Source: CAZHCA01 sp964530825 (GTDB lineage: Bacteria; Bacteroidota; Bacteroidia; Chitinophagales; Saprospiraceae). From it: a stretch of 64,000 nt of DNA. The notes under the pieces are model-generated. The model had not been told where the DNA came from, did no database searches, and saw nothing but the letters and a program-made list of their open reading frames with translations. The DNA lies in contig CAZHCA010000006.1 in assembly GCA_964530825.1 (NCBI GenBank), positions 62,001 through 126,000 of the forward strand, written 5' to 3'. This document shows positions 36,090 to 45,447 of the stretch, in pieces; positions within the stretch are counted from its first letter, which is position 1; each line of letters begins with the position of its first letter. The translations under genes were made by a program, and so were the position numbers.

Positions 36090-37931
36090 TCAATTGTAAG
36101 TTTTCAGACTCCCGTAAAGTTCTCCTCCTTTCTGAAAAAGTGCATCTACCTTCTTTACAATTGCCGGGTCGGGAACCAGCTCGGGTGCATGATGCGGTTT
36201 GATGCGTGCATCGATGATGAGTGGGCCCCGGCATCCCCAGTGTTTGTGCTGGATAAATGCATCCACGCCGTGGATGTCGTGGGAGGGATTGGCGCGTGTG
36301 AAGGCAGCCCACAGAAAGTTGTTGAGCCTGGCGGCAAGGAAATTTGCATCGTCGACCAGCACGATCAACGGGATATGTTGCCAATCGTAACCGGCAAGAT
36401 CTCTGGCCAGTCCTTCGACCTGAATGTAGCTTTCCGCTCCGGTAAAAGCCGGACCTTCGATTGCTAAAATGCCCGGTTGGACAAATCTGGGGTTGCGAAA
36501 TCCGCCGGGTAGCTTCAGGTCTGGAGGCAGATCGGCGCGTAATTCACGGCGGGTTTCGCCGCAGCAGGCAATGACAACTTTCGAGCCTGCATTCCAGTCG
36601 GTGCCGGAGTAATCGAGGGTGTCGATGGTCGTATTGGTATGGAAATGCAGGTCGCGCGTCCAGTCAACTCGCTGGAGCACGTGGTGAAAAAACTGCGGGA
36701 TATCGTGGGTGTCGAGGTTTGGGTCGTCCCCATCGGCGGCGATGAACAGAAACTTGGCCAGGGAAGTCTGGCCCGATCCCAGTATCCGGTTGGCTTGGGT
36801 CAGGATTTCTTCTGGTTTGCGTTCGCGGAAGGGCATGTAGCGCTCGCTTCCGATCGCCAGTAATAGCGGGTGTACCCCAGCCGCATCTACGGCATTGATC
36901 TGCTGGATACCAGGGAACTCTTGCGGGGTCAGTAATTTGACCATCTTGTGAATGAGGTACCCAAAGCTGGAGTCTTCCTGGGGCGGTCGCCCCACTACGG
37001 TGAAGTGCCAAATGGCATCCTTCCGGTGGTAAACGTTTTCCACTTCCATGACGGGGAAGTCGTGCTGTAGGCTGTAATAGCCCAGGTGGTCGCCAAAGGG
37101 GCCCTCCGGCTTTTTCGTCCCTTTGCGGATAATGCCGGTAATGACGAAGTCGGCGTCACCCGACAGATAAAATCCATTGGCACGCTTCACGCGAAAGCGC
37201 CGGCCGCCTAACATGCCCGCAAAGGTCATCTCGCTCAGACCTTCCGGTAAAGGCATGATTGCTGCGAAGGCATGCGAGGGCGGGCCACCGACAAAAACCG
37301 AGGCCCGGAATGGTTCGTCACTATTATTATACTGCGTATGGTGCACCCCGATGCCGCGGTGGATCTGATAGTGCATGCCTACTTCCTGGTTGAGTACATA
37401 TTCATTACCGCTGAGCTGTATGCGATACATGCCAATGTTAGACTCCATTAAATTATTAGAATCCGGTGGCAAGGTGAAAACCTGTGGCAAGGTGACAAAG
37501 GCGCCCCCATCGTCGGGCCAGGATTTAATGAGTGGGAGCTGGTCGACCGTAGTGGTGCGGTATTGTACCGGCGTCTTCCCCCAGGCACGCCGGGGCAGAG
37601 CCGAAAGGGCTGTAAAAGGTGCACCCAGATAGCGGGCGGGGTTTTTAATAAAGTTGGCCGGGTCGGCTTTAAGTTCGATCACCCGTTGTACTTTACCCAG
37701 CGTTTTCCGAAACAGAAATTCAGTGCGTTCGAAAGTGCCGTAAATGTTCGACACCGCCGGAAAACGGCTTCCCTTGACGTTTTCGAATAAAATAGCTGGG
37801 CCCTTCGCTTCGAAGAAGCGGCGGTGGATTTCTGCCATCTCTAAATTAGGGTCCACTTCAGCACGAATGCGGATCAGGTGGCCGTGTCGTTCTAGGTCCC
37901 GGACACACTCGGCCATGCTACGGTAACTCAT
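36090..37931 (-). CDS. UbiD-family prenylated-FMN-dependent decarboxylase
   Basis: A 613-residue UbiD-family enzyme. Family motifs are SNIGMYRIQ (near 165, equivalent to the nvGmyR metal/prFMN site), IHRGIGVHH, PLPEGLSEMTFAGML and EGPFGDHLGYYS near residue 280, which contains the catalytic Glu. A C-terminal helical and beta region binds the partner subunit. UbiD enzymes decarboxylate aromatic or polyprenyl-aromatic acids with prFMN made by UbiX. In a quinone-dependent respirer such as this, a role in menaquinone synthesis is plausible; the menaquinol-oxidising ACIII genes lie 1.2 kb away. That is inference. Three 9-bp repeats lie directly upstream of the start. Confidence 0.88.
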   Translation of the reverse strand: MSYRSMAECVRDLERHGHLIRIRAEVDPNLEMAEIHRRFFEAKGPAILFENVKGSRFPAVSNIYGTFERTEFLFRKTLGKVQRVIELKADPANFIKNPARYLGAPFTALSALPRRAWGKTPVQYRTTTVDQLPLIKSWPDDGGAFVTLPQVFTLPPDSNNLMESNIGMYRIQLSGNEYVLNQEVGMHYQIHRGIGVHHTQYNNSDEPFRASVFVGGPPSHAFAAIMPLPEGLSEMTFAGMLGGRRFRVKRANGFYLSGDADFVITGIIRKGTKKPEGPFGDHLGYYSLQHDFPVMEVENVYHRKDAIWHFTVVGRPPQEDSSFGYLIHKMVKLLTPQEFPGIQQINAVDAAGVHPLLLAIGSERYMPFRERKPEEILTQANRILGSGQTSLAKFLFIAADGDDPNLDTHDIPQFFHHVLQRVDWTRDLHFHTNTTIDTLDYSGTDWNAGSKVVIACCGETRRELRADLPPDLKLPGGFRNPRFVQPGILAIEGPAFTGAESYIQVEGLARDLAGYDWQHIPLIVLVDDANFLAARLNNFLWAAFTRANPSHDIHGVDAFIQHKHWGCRGPLIIDARIKPHHAPELVPDPAIVKKVDALFQKGGELYGSLKTYN

Positions 37932-37936
37932 CAGTA

Positions 37937-37963
37937 GTTTTCAATGTTTTCAATGTTTTCAAT
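37937..37963 (-). repeat. Three tandem copies of a 9-bp unit in the ubiD leader
   Basis: GTTTTCAAT is repeated exactly three times, back to back (ATTGAAAAC on the coding strand). The array ends 5 bp before the ATG of the UbiD-family gene, in the place of the ribosome-binding region. Copy number change would alter leader length by 9 bp without touching the reading frame. Confidence 0.9.
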
Positions 37964-38103
37964 AGTCGGTGAACATGGGTCGGAACAATAAGTTTAGCCT
38001 TAGCGACACGCCAGCGTAAAATCGCAATTGGAGTACCAATTATTGCGCGAGACTTGATATCTTCGCCTGGAATACGCCAGCAGGCATAAATTTTTCTTTC
38101 TCC

Positions 38104-38898
38104 ATGCGTCAGTACCACGATCTTTTGCAACATATTATCGATGTCGGTATCGAAAAAAGCGATCGAACCGGTATCGGCACGTGGAGCGTCTTTGGTTATC
38201 AGATGCGCTTTGACCTAGCCGAAGGCTTCCCACTGGTTACGACCAAAGAGTTACACCTCAAGTCAATCATTCACGAGTTGTTGTGGTTCCTCAAGGGGGA
38301 TACCAATGTGCATTATCTTCAGGATAATGGTGTGCGCATCTGGAATGAGTGGGCCGATGAAAACGGCGATCTGGGACCGATCTACGGGAAGCAATGGGTT
38401 TCCTGGCCGGCTCCCGACGGGCGTACAATCAACCAGATAGAGCGAGCGGTAAACCTGCTCAAGTCGAACCCCGACTCGCGGCGCATTCTCGTAAGCGCCT
38501 GGAATGTTGGAGCCTTGGATGAGATGGCTCTGCTGCCTTGCCACGCACTTTTCCAGTTCTATGTGGCCGGCGGTAAACTATCCTGCCAACTTTACCAACG
38601 CAGTGCAGACGTCTTTCTGGGGGTGCCCTTTAACATCGCTTCTTACGCACTACTCACCCTCATGATGGCACAGGTCTGTAATCTGGAGTTGGGTTCCTTC
38701 ATTCATACTTTTGGCGACGTACACCTTTATAAAAACCATTTAGAGCAGGCAAAATTGCAGCTTTCGCGTGAACCCCGTCCGCTGCCTAAGATGTCCCTTA
38801 ACCGGGAAGTCAGAGATATATTTAGTTTTTCATACGATGATTTCCAGTTGAGCGGTTACGACCCGCACCCCCGCATCAAGGCGCAGGTAGCCGTGTGA
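38104..38898 (+). CDS. thyA: Thymidylate synthase
   Basis: A 264-residue ThyA, converting dUMP to dTMP with methylenetetrahydrofolate. MRQYHDLLQHIIDVG.EKSDRTGIGT opens the protein. The catalytic Cys lies in LLPCHALFQFYV (near residue 146), followed by LSCQLYQRSADVFLGVPFNIASYALL and the IHTFGDVHLYKNH motif. Length is exactly that of the short bacterial form. It stands alone. A weak AT-rich stem ACTTTCA/TGAAAGT (38922-38943) after the stop may contribute to termination. Confidence 0.98.
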   Translation: MRQYHDLLQHIIDVGIEKSDRTGIGTWSVFGYQMRFDLAEGFPLVTTKELHLKSIIHELLWFLKGDTNVHYLQDNGVRIWNEWADENGDLGPIYGKQWVSWPAPDGRTINQIERAVNLLKSNPDSRRILVSAWNVGALDEMALLPCHALFQFYVAGGKLSCQLYQRSADVFLGVPFNIASYALLTLMMAQVCNLELGSFIHTFGDVHLYKNHLEQAKLQLSREPRPLPKMSLNREVRDIFSFSYDDFQLSGYDPHPRIKAQVAV

Positions 38899-39060
38899 AA
38901 AAGGAAAATAAATAGCGTTAAACTTTCACTTATTTTTGAAAGTATTGTAAATTAATGTAGTTATTTGGTAGAAAGGATTTATATCATTGGAAGGCGGTAA
39001 TTCGGACATTCTCTTTTTGTTTAGAATAGATCTAAATAGCTTTTTAAGCGAAGGTAAAAA

Positions 39061-39092
39061 TTGTCACTTAGTTTCCTGGGTTGCTATCTTTA
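39061..39092 (+). promoter_or_regulatory. Candidate promoter of the ACIII operon
   Basis: TTG at 39061-39063 (preceded by A residues) is followed after 21 bases by TATCTTTA at 39085-39092, close to the Bacteroidota -33/-7 pair. The ACIII start codon is 69 bp downstream. The surrounding 262-bp gap after thyA is AT-rich and contains no gene. Confidence 0.4.
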
Positions 39093-39160
39093 CCTTGACT
39101 AGAAAATGACGATTTACGTCACTGATTATTTGAGAGTATAAACTATAAAGAAACCATACG

Positions 39161-40615
39161 ATGCGATTGATAAATTTGGTAAGCCGAATTTTTCCCTTCT
39201 TACTGGTGCTTTTGCTGAGTGTTCCAGTACTAGGCCAGGAAGAAGGCAATGGTGATGCGGCTGCGGCGTCGGAAGGTGCTGCCGATTTGGATGCGGGTAA
39301 AACGCTTTTCCGCAACCAGTGTGCCCAGTGTCACGCTAAAGATATGAAGACCGATGCGACCGGTCCCGCGTTGGGTGGCGTTCGCGAGCGCTGGTCCGAT
39401 TACCCTGAAGATGACTTATACCGGTGGATTCGCAATTCCCAGGCAATGATCGCAGAGGGGCATCCTCGCGCAGTCGAAGTCTGGGAAGAGTGGAAACCGG
39501 TACAGATGCAAGCTTTCCTCAACCTCACCGACCAGGAGATCGCAAACATCTTAGCTTATATCGACGGTGTATACGAAGGCACCTATGGTCCGAAGCCTAC
39601 TGAGGCGGAGACTTTGGTCGCAGTGGAGGAAGAGGCGCAAGATAATACGCTGCTTTTCGTCCTGCTTGCCGTAGCCTTGGGGATTTTGGCCATCGTATTA
39701 GCTCGCATTCTTTCCAATCTGAATTACATGCTTCAGGTTAAGGAAGGCAATGCTCCGGCGCGTCGCAAAACCCTGGTGGAGATCCTGACCAGTAAAGGCG
39801 TGATTGCCTTTCTGATTTTCGCCCTGGTAGTATTGGGCGGATACACTACGGTTAACCGTGCAATTATGCTGGGCCGTCAGCAGGGATACCAACCTGAGCA
39901 GCCCATTAAGTTCTCCCACGCTACCCACTCGGGAATGCAACAGATCGACTGTCAGTATTGCCACGATGGTGCGCGTCGCTCCAAGCACTCGGTTATTCCA
40001 GCGGCTAACACCTGTATGAATTGCCACCGTGCGATCAAGGTTGGATCGAAATACGGCACGGCCGAAACGGCTAAGATCTTTGCTTCCATCGGTTACGATC
40101 CGAGTACAGACTCCTACATTGAGGACTATGAAAATCTGGATCGTAGTGAGATCGAAAAAATCTATAAGAAGTGGATTGCCGATACTTACGTGCGCCAAAA
40201 CAACGCGCTAGATGCCGAAGGTGAAAAGCTCATTGAGGAGCAGTGGGAAGGAATCGTTAATGCGTTGACTAACGAGCAGCACGGGGATAATAAAATTGCC
40301 GGGCCGATCGAATGGGTGCGTATTCACAATTTACCGGACCATGTTTACTTCAATCATGCCCAGCATGTATCGGTGGGTAAGGTAGAGTGCCAGCAATGCC
40401 ACGGGCCGGTCGAGGAGTACGAAATTGTCGAGCAGTACGCACCCCTGTCTATGGGTTGGTGCATCAATTGTCACCGCCAGTCGGAAGTACAGTTCGAAGA
40501 TAATGAATACTACAAAGCATACACGCGCTACCATGAGCAGATGGCCGAGGGCGAGCGCGATGCCGTAACGGTCGAAGAAATAGGCGGCTTAGAGTGCCAG
40601 AAATGCCACTACTAA
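39161..40615 (+). CDS. actA: Alternative complex III subunit ActA, multiheme cytochrome c with N-terminal cytochrome c domain
   Basis: A 484-residue membrane-bound cytochrome of the menaquinol-oxidising ACIII. The signal peptide ends VLG|Q. Residues about 42-137 form a monoheme cytochrome c domain (CAQCH 54-58). TM segments lie at about 164-183 and 213-231. A multiheme module then carries CQYCH 264-268, CMNCH 285-289, CQQCH 410-414, CINCH 434-438 and CQKCH 479-483. That makes six CXXCH sites, one more than the pentaheme ActA; the extra one is the N-terminal domain. The last heme site is two residues from the C-terminus. First gene of the act operon, 71 bp before actB with a hairpin between. 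Confidence 0.92.
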   Translation: MRLINLVSRIFPFLLVLLLSVPVLGQEEGNGDAAAASEGAADLDAGKTLFRNQCAQCHAKDMKTDATGPALGGVRERWSDYPEDDLYRWIRNSQAMIAEGHPRAVEVWEEWKPVQMQAFLNLTDQEIANILAYIDGVYEGTYGPKPTEAETLVAVEEEAQDNTLLFVLLAVALGILAIVLARILSNLNYMLQVKEGNAPARRKTLVEILTSKGVIAFLIFALVVLGGYTTVNRAIMLGRQQGYQPEQPIKFSHATHSGMQQIDCQYCHDGARRSKHSVIPAANTCMNCHRAIKVGSKYGTAETAKIFASIGYDPSTDSYIEDYENLDRSEIEKIYKKWIADTYVRQNNALDAEGEKLIEEQWEGIVNALTNEQHGDNKIAGPIEWVRIHNLPDHVYFNHAQHVSVGKVECQQCHGPVEEYEIVEQYAPLSMGWCINCHRQSEVQFEDNEYYKAYTRYHEQMAEGERDAVTVEEIGGLECQKCHY

Positions 40616-40634
40616 TTGAAAACGAATATATTAG

Positions 40635-40655
40635 CTCCCACGCCAACAGTGGGAG
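40635..40655 (+). other. Intercistronic hairpin actA-actB
   Basis: CTCCCAC (40635-40641) pairs with GTGGGAG (40649-40655), 7-bp arms with a 7-base loop, followed by TTTCCTGT. It could attenuate read-through or protect the upstream transcript 3' end. There is no long T tract. Confidence 0.45.
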
Positions 40656-40685
40656 TTTCCTGTACAATTGCGTATTTGAACAACT

Positions 40686-43600
40686 ATGAAAGACAACAAA
40701 AAACATAATGGCATCTGGGTTGGTGATGCTCAATTACAAAACGACCCAGCTTACCATAAATCGAGCGGCAGTGAATTTTTCGAACTTCCTATTGTCGATC
40801 AGTTTTCCAAGGAAGAGCAAATGGAAGCCGGTGCCAGTCGCCGCGATTTCCTTAAATACGTAGGTTTTGGCCTGGGTGCGGCTACCTTAGCTGCGGGTTG
40901 TGAAATTCCTGTTAAACGGGCCATCCCCTATGTCGTGAAGCCAGATCAGATTGTGCCGGGGGTAGCTACTTACTACGCATCCACTTTTTCTAGAAGTGGT
41001 GATTATTGCCCAGTTTTGGTCAAAACCCGCGAAGGGCGGCCGATCAAGATTGAAGGTAATCCTTTGTCAGCTGTTACCAGCGGTGGTACCAGCGCCCGTG
41101 CCCAGGCAGCTGTTCTGGAGCTCTATAACAACAGCCGTATCACGGGTCCCTTCCGCATCAAGGACGGAAAGATCGATAAGCCGTCCAAAAAGTATGCAAA
41201 AGGGCCCAGCTGGGAGGAAATAGACCAAGAAATTACAGGAAAGCTGACACCGGCTTCCAGCATTCGCATCGTTACACATACCTTGATGAGCCCTATTACC
41301 AAGCGGGCAATACAGGATTTCAAAGCTCAGTATCCGGACACGGAGGTCGTCACCTACGATCCGGTATCTTCAGCTGCATTACTTGATGCCAATCAGCAAA
41401 GCTTTGGTGAGCGCGTCATCCCGGGCTATCGTTTCGACAAAGCCGATGTTATTGTCGGTTTTGATTGCGACTTTTTGGGCACCTGGATTTCTCCAATAGA
41501 ATTCGCAAATCAATACGCGCAGAATCGCCGCATTAAGGATACCAAAAATGCGACAATGTCGCACCATGTGCAGGTAGAAAGCCATATGTCTCTTACCGGT
41601 TCGAACGCCGATAACCGCATTATGGTGAAGCCTTCAGAGCAGGGTGCAGCCATTGCTACACTTTACAACGAATTGGCGCGCCTAAACGGTCGTTCGATCA
41701 TCAACGCACCCAAGCTCGACGGAGAAAAGACCAAAAAGACCAAAAAGCTGGCCGGGAAGCTCCACAGTAACCGCAATCGCTCGCTGGTAGTCTCGGGCTC
41801 TAATAATCTGGGAGAGCAGGTATTAGTCAACGCGATCAACGACATGCTCGGCAGCTTCGGCAACACTATCGACTTCAGTCGTCCTTCCCTGCAGCGCCAG
41901 GGTGACGATGCTGCTATGCAGCAGCTCGTCAAAGATATGGCAGCGGGCAAAATCAATGCCCTTTTCGTAATGGACGGCGCCAATCCCGCCTGGGATATTC
42001 CCAATGCTGCACTATTCCGCGAGGCCACTTCGAAAGTGGGTCTTAAAGTAACCTTTACGGGCGTTCCCAACGAGACGCTGACCGTGTGTGACTATGTGAC
42101 ACCGACCCACCACTTCTTGGAGAGTTGGGGCGATGTAGAGCCCAAGCGCGGATCCTTCAGCCTGGTTCAACCGACAATCAGCCCGCTATTCAATTCCCGC
42201 CAGGTAGAAGAGACACTGCTTCGGTGGGCTGGTAGCGAGAAGCTCAATACGGAAAGCGATCAGCCAGTTTACGATTACCTGCGGGCCCATTGGGAGGAAA
42301 CGCTTTTCCCTCAACAAAGTGAATATGCCACTTTCCAGGTATTCTGGGACAATACGGTGCACGACGGCGTTTTTGAAATTCCGGCTCCGGAATTTTCCCT
42401 CGTAGCTTTCAACGGTGATGTAAATCGTGCAGCAACGCAGGTGCGTAGCCCGCAAGACGGCGGTCTGGAGATTTCCTTCTACGAAACCGTCAATATGGGT
42501 GGGGGGCAATATGCCGATAATCCCTGGTTGATGGAAATGCCCGACCCGGTGACCCGCACCACTTGGGGGAACTACCTCAGCATTCCAGTGAGTTGGGACG
42601 GGGGCAATTCTTTCGATGCCCTGAACGGTCTCAACGGTCGCGAGATTTACGGTGAAGCCGACATCGCCGAATTGACCCTGGGCAATCAGACCAGCCCGGT
42701 AACGGCAGTTCGGTCCTTCGGACAGATGCCGGATACGGTAGCTATTGCCATTGGCTATGGGCGCCAGCTGACAGGTAACCTAGGCGATGCGATCGGCGAA
42801 GAGATTGGTGTGGACTTTTATCCGATGCTTAGTGTCGACGCAAACGGTCACACCCAGTACTACGCTACCGACGCCTCCCTGTCCAAGGCAGTAGAAAAAG
42901 AAAAGCTGTTTGCCTGCGTCCAGTATCACCACAGTATGGGACTGAAAGGCATTGATCCGAAGACTAACGAGGAGATCAACGTCGATGAGAAGACCGTTAT
43001 GACCCTCGGAAGCGGTTTCCAGGGCGGTCTTACCGATCGTTCGATTATCTATCAGGGCAGCCTCAAGGATTTGAGTGACCTAGAACACCATATAGAAGAG
43101 CGCCGGGCGGAAGCTGCCAAGCTCAATGAGAACACCCTCTATCCGTACGAAGAATACAAGGAAGAAGTCTACAGCCAAGGGCATCACTGGGCTATGCACG
43201 TGGACTTGAACGCCTGCATCGGTTGCGGGGCTTGCACGATTGCTTGTATGGCAGAAAACAATGTACCGGTAGTTGGTAAAAAAGAGGTAGCTCGTCACCA
43301 CGAGATGACCTGGTTGCGCATCGACCGGTACTTCTACGGCGACCTGGAAAATCCCAACGTGGTTTATCAGCCGATGATGTGCCAGCACTGCGACAATGCG
43401 CCCTGTGAAAACGTTTGTCCGGTAGCGGCGACCAACCACAGCGGGGAAGGGCTGAACCAAATGTCCTACAACCGGTGCATTGGCACCCGTTACTGTGCGA
43501 ATAACTGTCCTTACAAGGTGCGCCGCTTCAACTGGCTGGATTATACTACGGCCGACTTGTTCCCCGAGAATGAGTACACGGTACAGGACGAGGAACTGCC

Positions 43601-43946
43601 GTTTGGTGCTGATAATCTAACGCGTATGGTGCTCAACCCGGATGTTACGGTGCGTTCCCGCGGTGTTATCGAAAAATGCAGCTTTTGCGTTCAGCGTATC
43701 CAGGAGGGAAAACTTACGGCTAAGCGCGAAGGACGGCTCTTACAGGATAACGATGTGAAAACCGCCTGCCAAACCGCCTGCCCGACCGAGGCCATCGTCT
43801 TTGGCGACCGCAACAATAAAGAGGGGCTGCTGGCCGAGCGTTTGGAGAATCCGCTGAACTATCTGGTTCTGGAAGAAACCAACACACAATCCGGCGTCTT
43901 CTATACCGGTAAGGTCAATAATCGTGACGAAGAGCTGGATGCATAA
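40686..43946 (+). CDS. actB: Alternative complex III subunit ActB, molybdopterin-type plus iron-sulfur fusion
   Basis: A 1086-residue fusion. A Tat-like segment SRRDFLKYVGFGLGAATLAAGC (about 53-74) directs export with a lipobox-like Cys. A domain homologous to molybdopterin oxidoreductases (about 80-770) follows; in studied ACIII this part has no Mo cofactor. The last ~250 residues are an NrfC/PsrB-type protein with four Cys clusters: CIGCGACTIAC, CQHCDNAPCENVC, CIGTRYCANNC and CSFCVQ...CQTAC. These would hold three [4Fe-4S] and one [3Fe-4S] cluster, wiring quinol electrons to the hemes of ActA and ActE. It faces the periplasm. Confidence 0.95.
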   Translation: MKDNKKHNGIWVGDAQLQNDPAYHKSSGSEFFELPIVDQFSKEEQMEAGASRRDFLKYVGFGLGAATLAAGCEIPVKRAIPYVVKPDQIVPGVATYYASTFSRSGDYCPVLVKTREGRPIKIEGNPLSAVTSGGTSARAQAAVLELYNNSRITGPFRIKDGKIDKPSKKYAKGPSWEEIDQEITGKLTPASSIRIVTHTLMSPITKRAIQDFKAQYPDTEVVTYDPVSSAALLDANQQSFGERVIPGYRFDKADVIVGFDCDFLGTWISPIEFANQYAQNRRIKDTKNATMSHHVQVESHMSLTGSNADNRIMVKPSEQGAAIATLYNELARLNGRSIINAPKLDGEKTKKTKKLAGKLHSNRNRSLVVSGSNNLGEQVLVNAINDMLGSFGNTIDFSRPSLQRQGDDAAMQQLVKDMAAGKINALFVMDGANPAWDIPNAALFREATSKVGLKVTFTGVPNETLTVCDYVTPTHHFLESWGDVEPKRGSFSLVQPTISPLFNSRQVEETLLRWAGSEKLNTESDQPVYDYLRAHWEETLFPQQSEYATFQVFWDNTVHDGVFEIPAPEFSLVAFNGDVNRAATQVRSPQDGGLEISFYETVNMGGGQYADNPWLMEMPDPVTRTTWGNYLSIPVSWDGGNSFDALNGLNGREIYGEADIAELTLGNQTSPVTAVRSFGQMPDTVAIAIGYGRQLTGNLGDAIGEEIGVDFYPMLSVDANGHTQYYATDASLSKAVEKEKLFACVQYHHSMGLKGIDPKTNEEINVDEKTVMTLGSGFQGGLTDRSIIYQGSLKDLSDLEHHIEERRAEAAKLNENTLYPYEEYKEEVYSQGHHWAMHVDLNACIGCGACTIACMAENNVPVVGKKEVARHHEMTWLRIDRYFYGDLENPNVVYQPMMCQHCDNAPCENVCPVAATNHSGEGLNQMSYNRCIGTRYCANNCPYKVRRFNWLDYTTADLFPENEYTVQDEELPFGADNLTRMVLNPDVTVRSRGVIEKCSFCVQRIQEGKLTAKREGRLLQDNDVKTACQTACPTEAIVFGDRNNKEGLLAERLENPLNYLVLEETNTQSGVFYTGKVNNRDEELDA

Positions 43947-43962
43947 ACCCATTGATCAATAT

Positions 43963-43978
43963 GGCGGTACGTGCCGCC
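43963..43978 (+). other. Intercistronic hairpin actB-actC
   Basis: GGCGG (43963-43967) pairs with CCGCC (43974-43978) around TACGTG, 21 bp before the actC ATG. It is short and has no T tract. It is a possible mRNA-stability or translational element. Confidence 0.3.
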
Positions 43979-43998
43979 TTAGCTAATAAAATAGAATC

Positions 43999-45417
43999 AT
44001 GAGTGTAGCAGAATCAACGATCCGACAGCCGCTGATCACCGGTAGCAAAAGCTATCATGATATAACGGAAGACATCTGTTCGCCTACCGAGCGGACGCCC
44101 AGTGCTGCCTGGGTGATCGCCTTTATTGTGGCGGTGACCTTGCTAGCTTTTTATGTGTTTTGCGTGGCATGGACCGTGTGGTTCGGGATTGGTACCTGGA
44201 ACCTGAACCGGACCATCAACTGGGGTTGGGATATTACCAACTTCGTGTGGTGGGTGGGTATCGGGCACGCCGGTACGCTGATCTCAGCCATCCTGTTGCT
44301 CTTCCGCCAGAAGTGGCGTACGGGGGTTAACCGAGCGGCAGAGGCCATGACCATCTTTGCTGTAATGTGTGCGGGTCAGTTCCCACTCATTCACATGGGA
44401 CGCCTGTGGTTGGCCTTTTTCATTTTTCCTTATCCAAATACGCGCGGACCGCTGTGGGTAAACTTTAATTCGCCCCTGCTGTGGGACGTATTTGCCATCT
44501 CAACCTATTTTACGGTATCTTTGGTTTTCTGGTATACCGGCCTGGTGCCCGACTTTGCCACGGTACGTGACCGGGCGAGCGGTATCCGCCGACGCATTTA
44601 CAACTTTCTGTCATTTGGATGGACGGGTGCTGCCAAGCACTGGCAACGCTGGGAGAGCCTGTCGCTGGTCCTGGCTGGCCTGGCCACCCCCCTGGTGCTT
44701 TCAGTACACACCATCGTATCTTTTGACTTTGCCACCTCGGTAATTCCCGGCTGGCACACGACAATTTTCCCGCCTTACTTCGTAGCCGGGGCTATTTTCT
44801 CCGGATTTGCGATGGTGCAAACGCTGATGTTGATCACCCGAAAGATTCTGAAGCTGGAAGATTACATCACCTTGGAGCATATCGATAGTATGAACAAGGT
44901 GATTCTCTTGACCGGAACCATTGTAGGGGTTGCCTATCTCACCGAGCTGTTCATCGCCTGGTATTCCGGTTATATCTACGAGCAATTTGCCTTCTACAAC
45001 CGGGTCATGGGGCCCTACTTTTGGTCGTACGTCGGCATGATGTCCTGTAACGTACTATCGCCTCAGATTTTCTGGTGGAAAAAAATCCGTCGCAACGTTA
45101 CCATCACCTTCGTGATGTCCATATTCATCAACATCGGTATGTGGTTTGAGCGCTTCGTAATCATTGCCACTACTCTGGCGCGCGACTACCTGCCTTCGAA
45201 CTGGAGCTACTACACACCCACGTGGGTAGAAATCGGATTGTTTATCGGTACCCTGGGCTTATTCTTTACATGCTACCTCATCTTTACCCGGGTTGCTCCG
45301 GTGGTGGCGGTGGCCGAAGTGAAAGCCATCCTGAAGTCAAGCGGCGACCAGTACAAGCAGGAAGAAGTCAGAAAAGTGGCTGCCAACGGACACGGCACCG
45401 AAGTAGAAGCACACTAA
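43999..45417 (+). CDS. actC: Alternative complex III subunit ActC, NrfD-like quinol-binding membrane protein
   Basis: A 472-residue integral membrane protein with about ten TM segments, of the NrfD/PsrC type. It binds menaquinol at the periplasmic side and passes electrons to ActB. Characteristic stretches are WGWDITNFVWWVGIGHAGTLISA, with the His and Asp region, VLSVHTIVSFDFATSVIPGWHTTIFPPYFVAGAIFSGFA, and MMSCNVLSPQIFWWKKIRRN. The C-terminus is a short hydrophilic tail. 52 bp after actB, 30 bp before actD. ActF later in the operon is the homologous second quinol-type subunit. Confidence 0.95.
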   Translation: MSVAESTIRQPLITGSKSYHDITEDICSPTERTPSAAWVIAFIVAVTLLAFYVFCVAWTVWFGIGTWNLNRTINWGWDITNFVWWVGIGHAGTLISAILLLFRQKWRTGVNRAAEAMTIFAVMCAGQFPLIHMGRLWLAFFIFPYPNTRGPLWVNFNSPLLWDVFAISTYFTVSLVFWYTGLVPDFATVRDRASGIRRRIYNFLSFGWTGAAKHWQRWESLSLVLAGLATPLVLSVHTIVSFDFATSVIPGWHTTIFPPYFVAGAIFSGFAMVQTLMLITRKILKLEDYITLEHIDSMNKVILLTGTIVGVAYLTELFIAWYSGYIYEQFAFYNRVMGPYFWSYVGMMSCNVLSPQIFWWKKIRRNVTITFVMSIFINIGMWFERFVIIATTLARDYLPSNWSYYTPTWVEIGLFIGTLGLFFTCYLIFTRVAPVVAVAEVKAILKSSGDQYKQEEVRKVAANGHGTEVEAH

Positions 45418-45447
45418 TTGTAAACGACACCGATTAACTATAAACAG

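Noticed and set aside
37918..38133. A small minus-strand frame across the ubiD-thyA gap
   Set aside because: It overlaps the 9-bp repeats and the thyA start, and its translation is partly the translated repeat (LKTLKTLKT).
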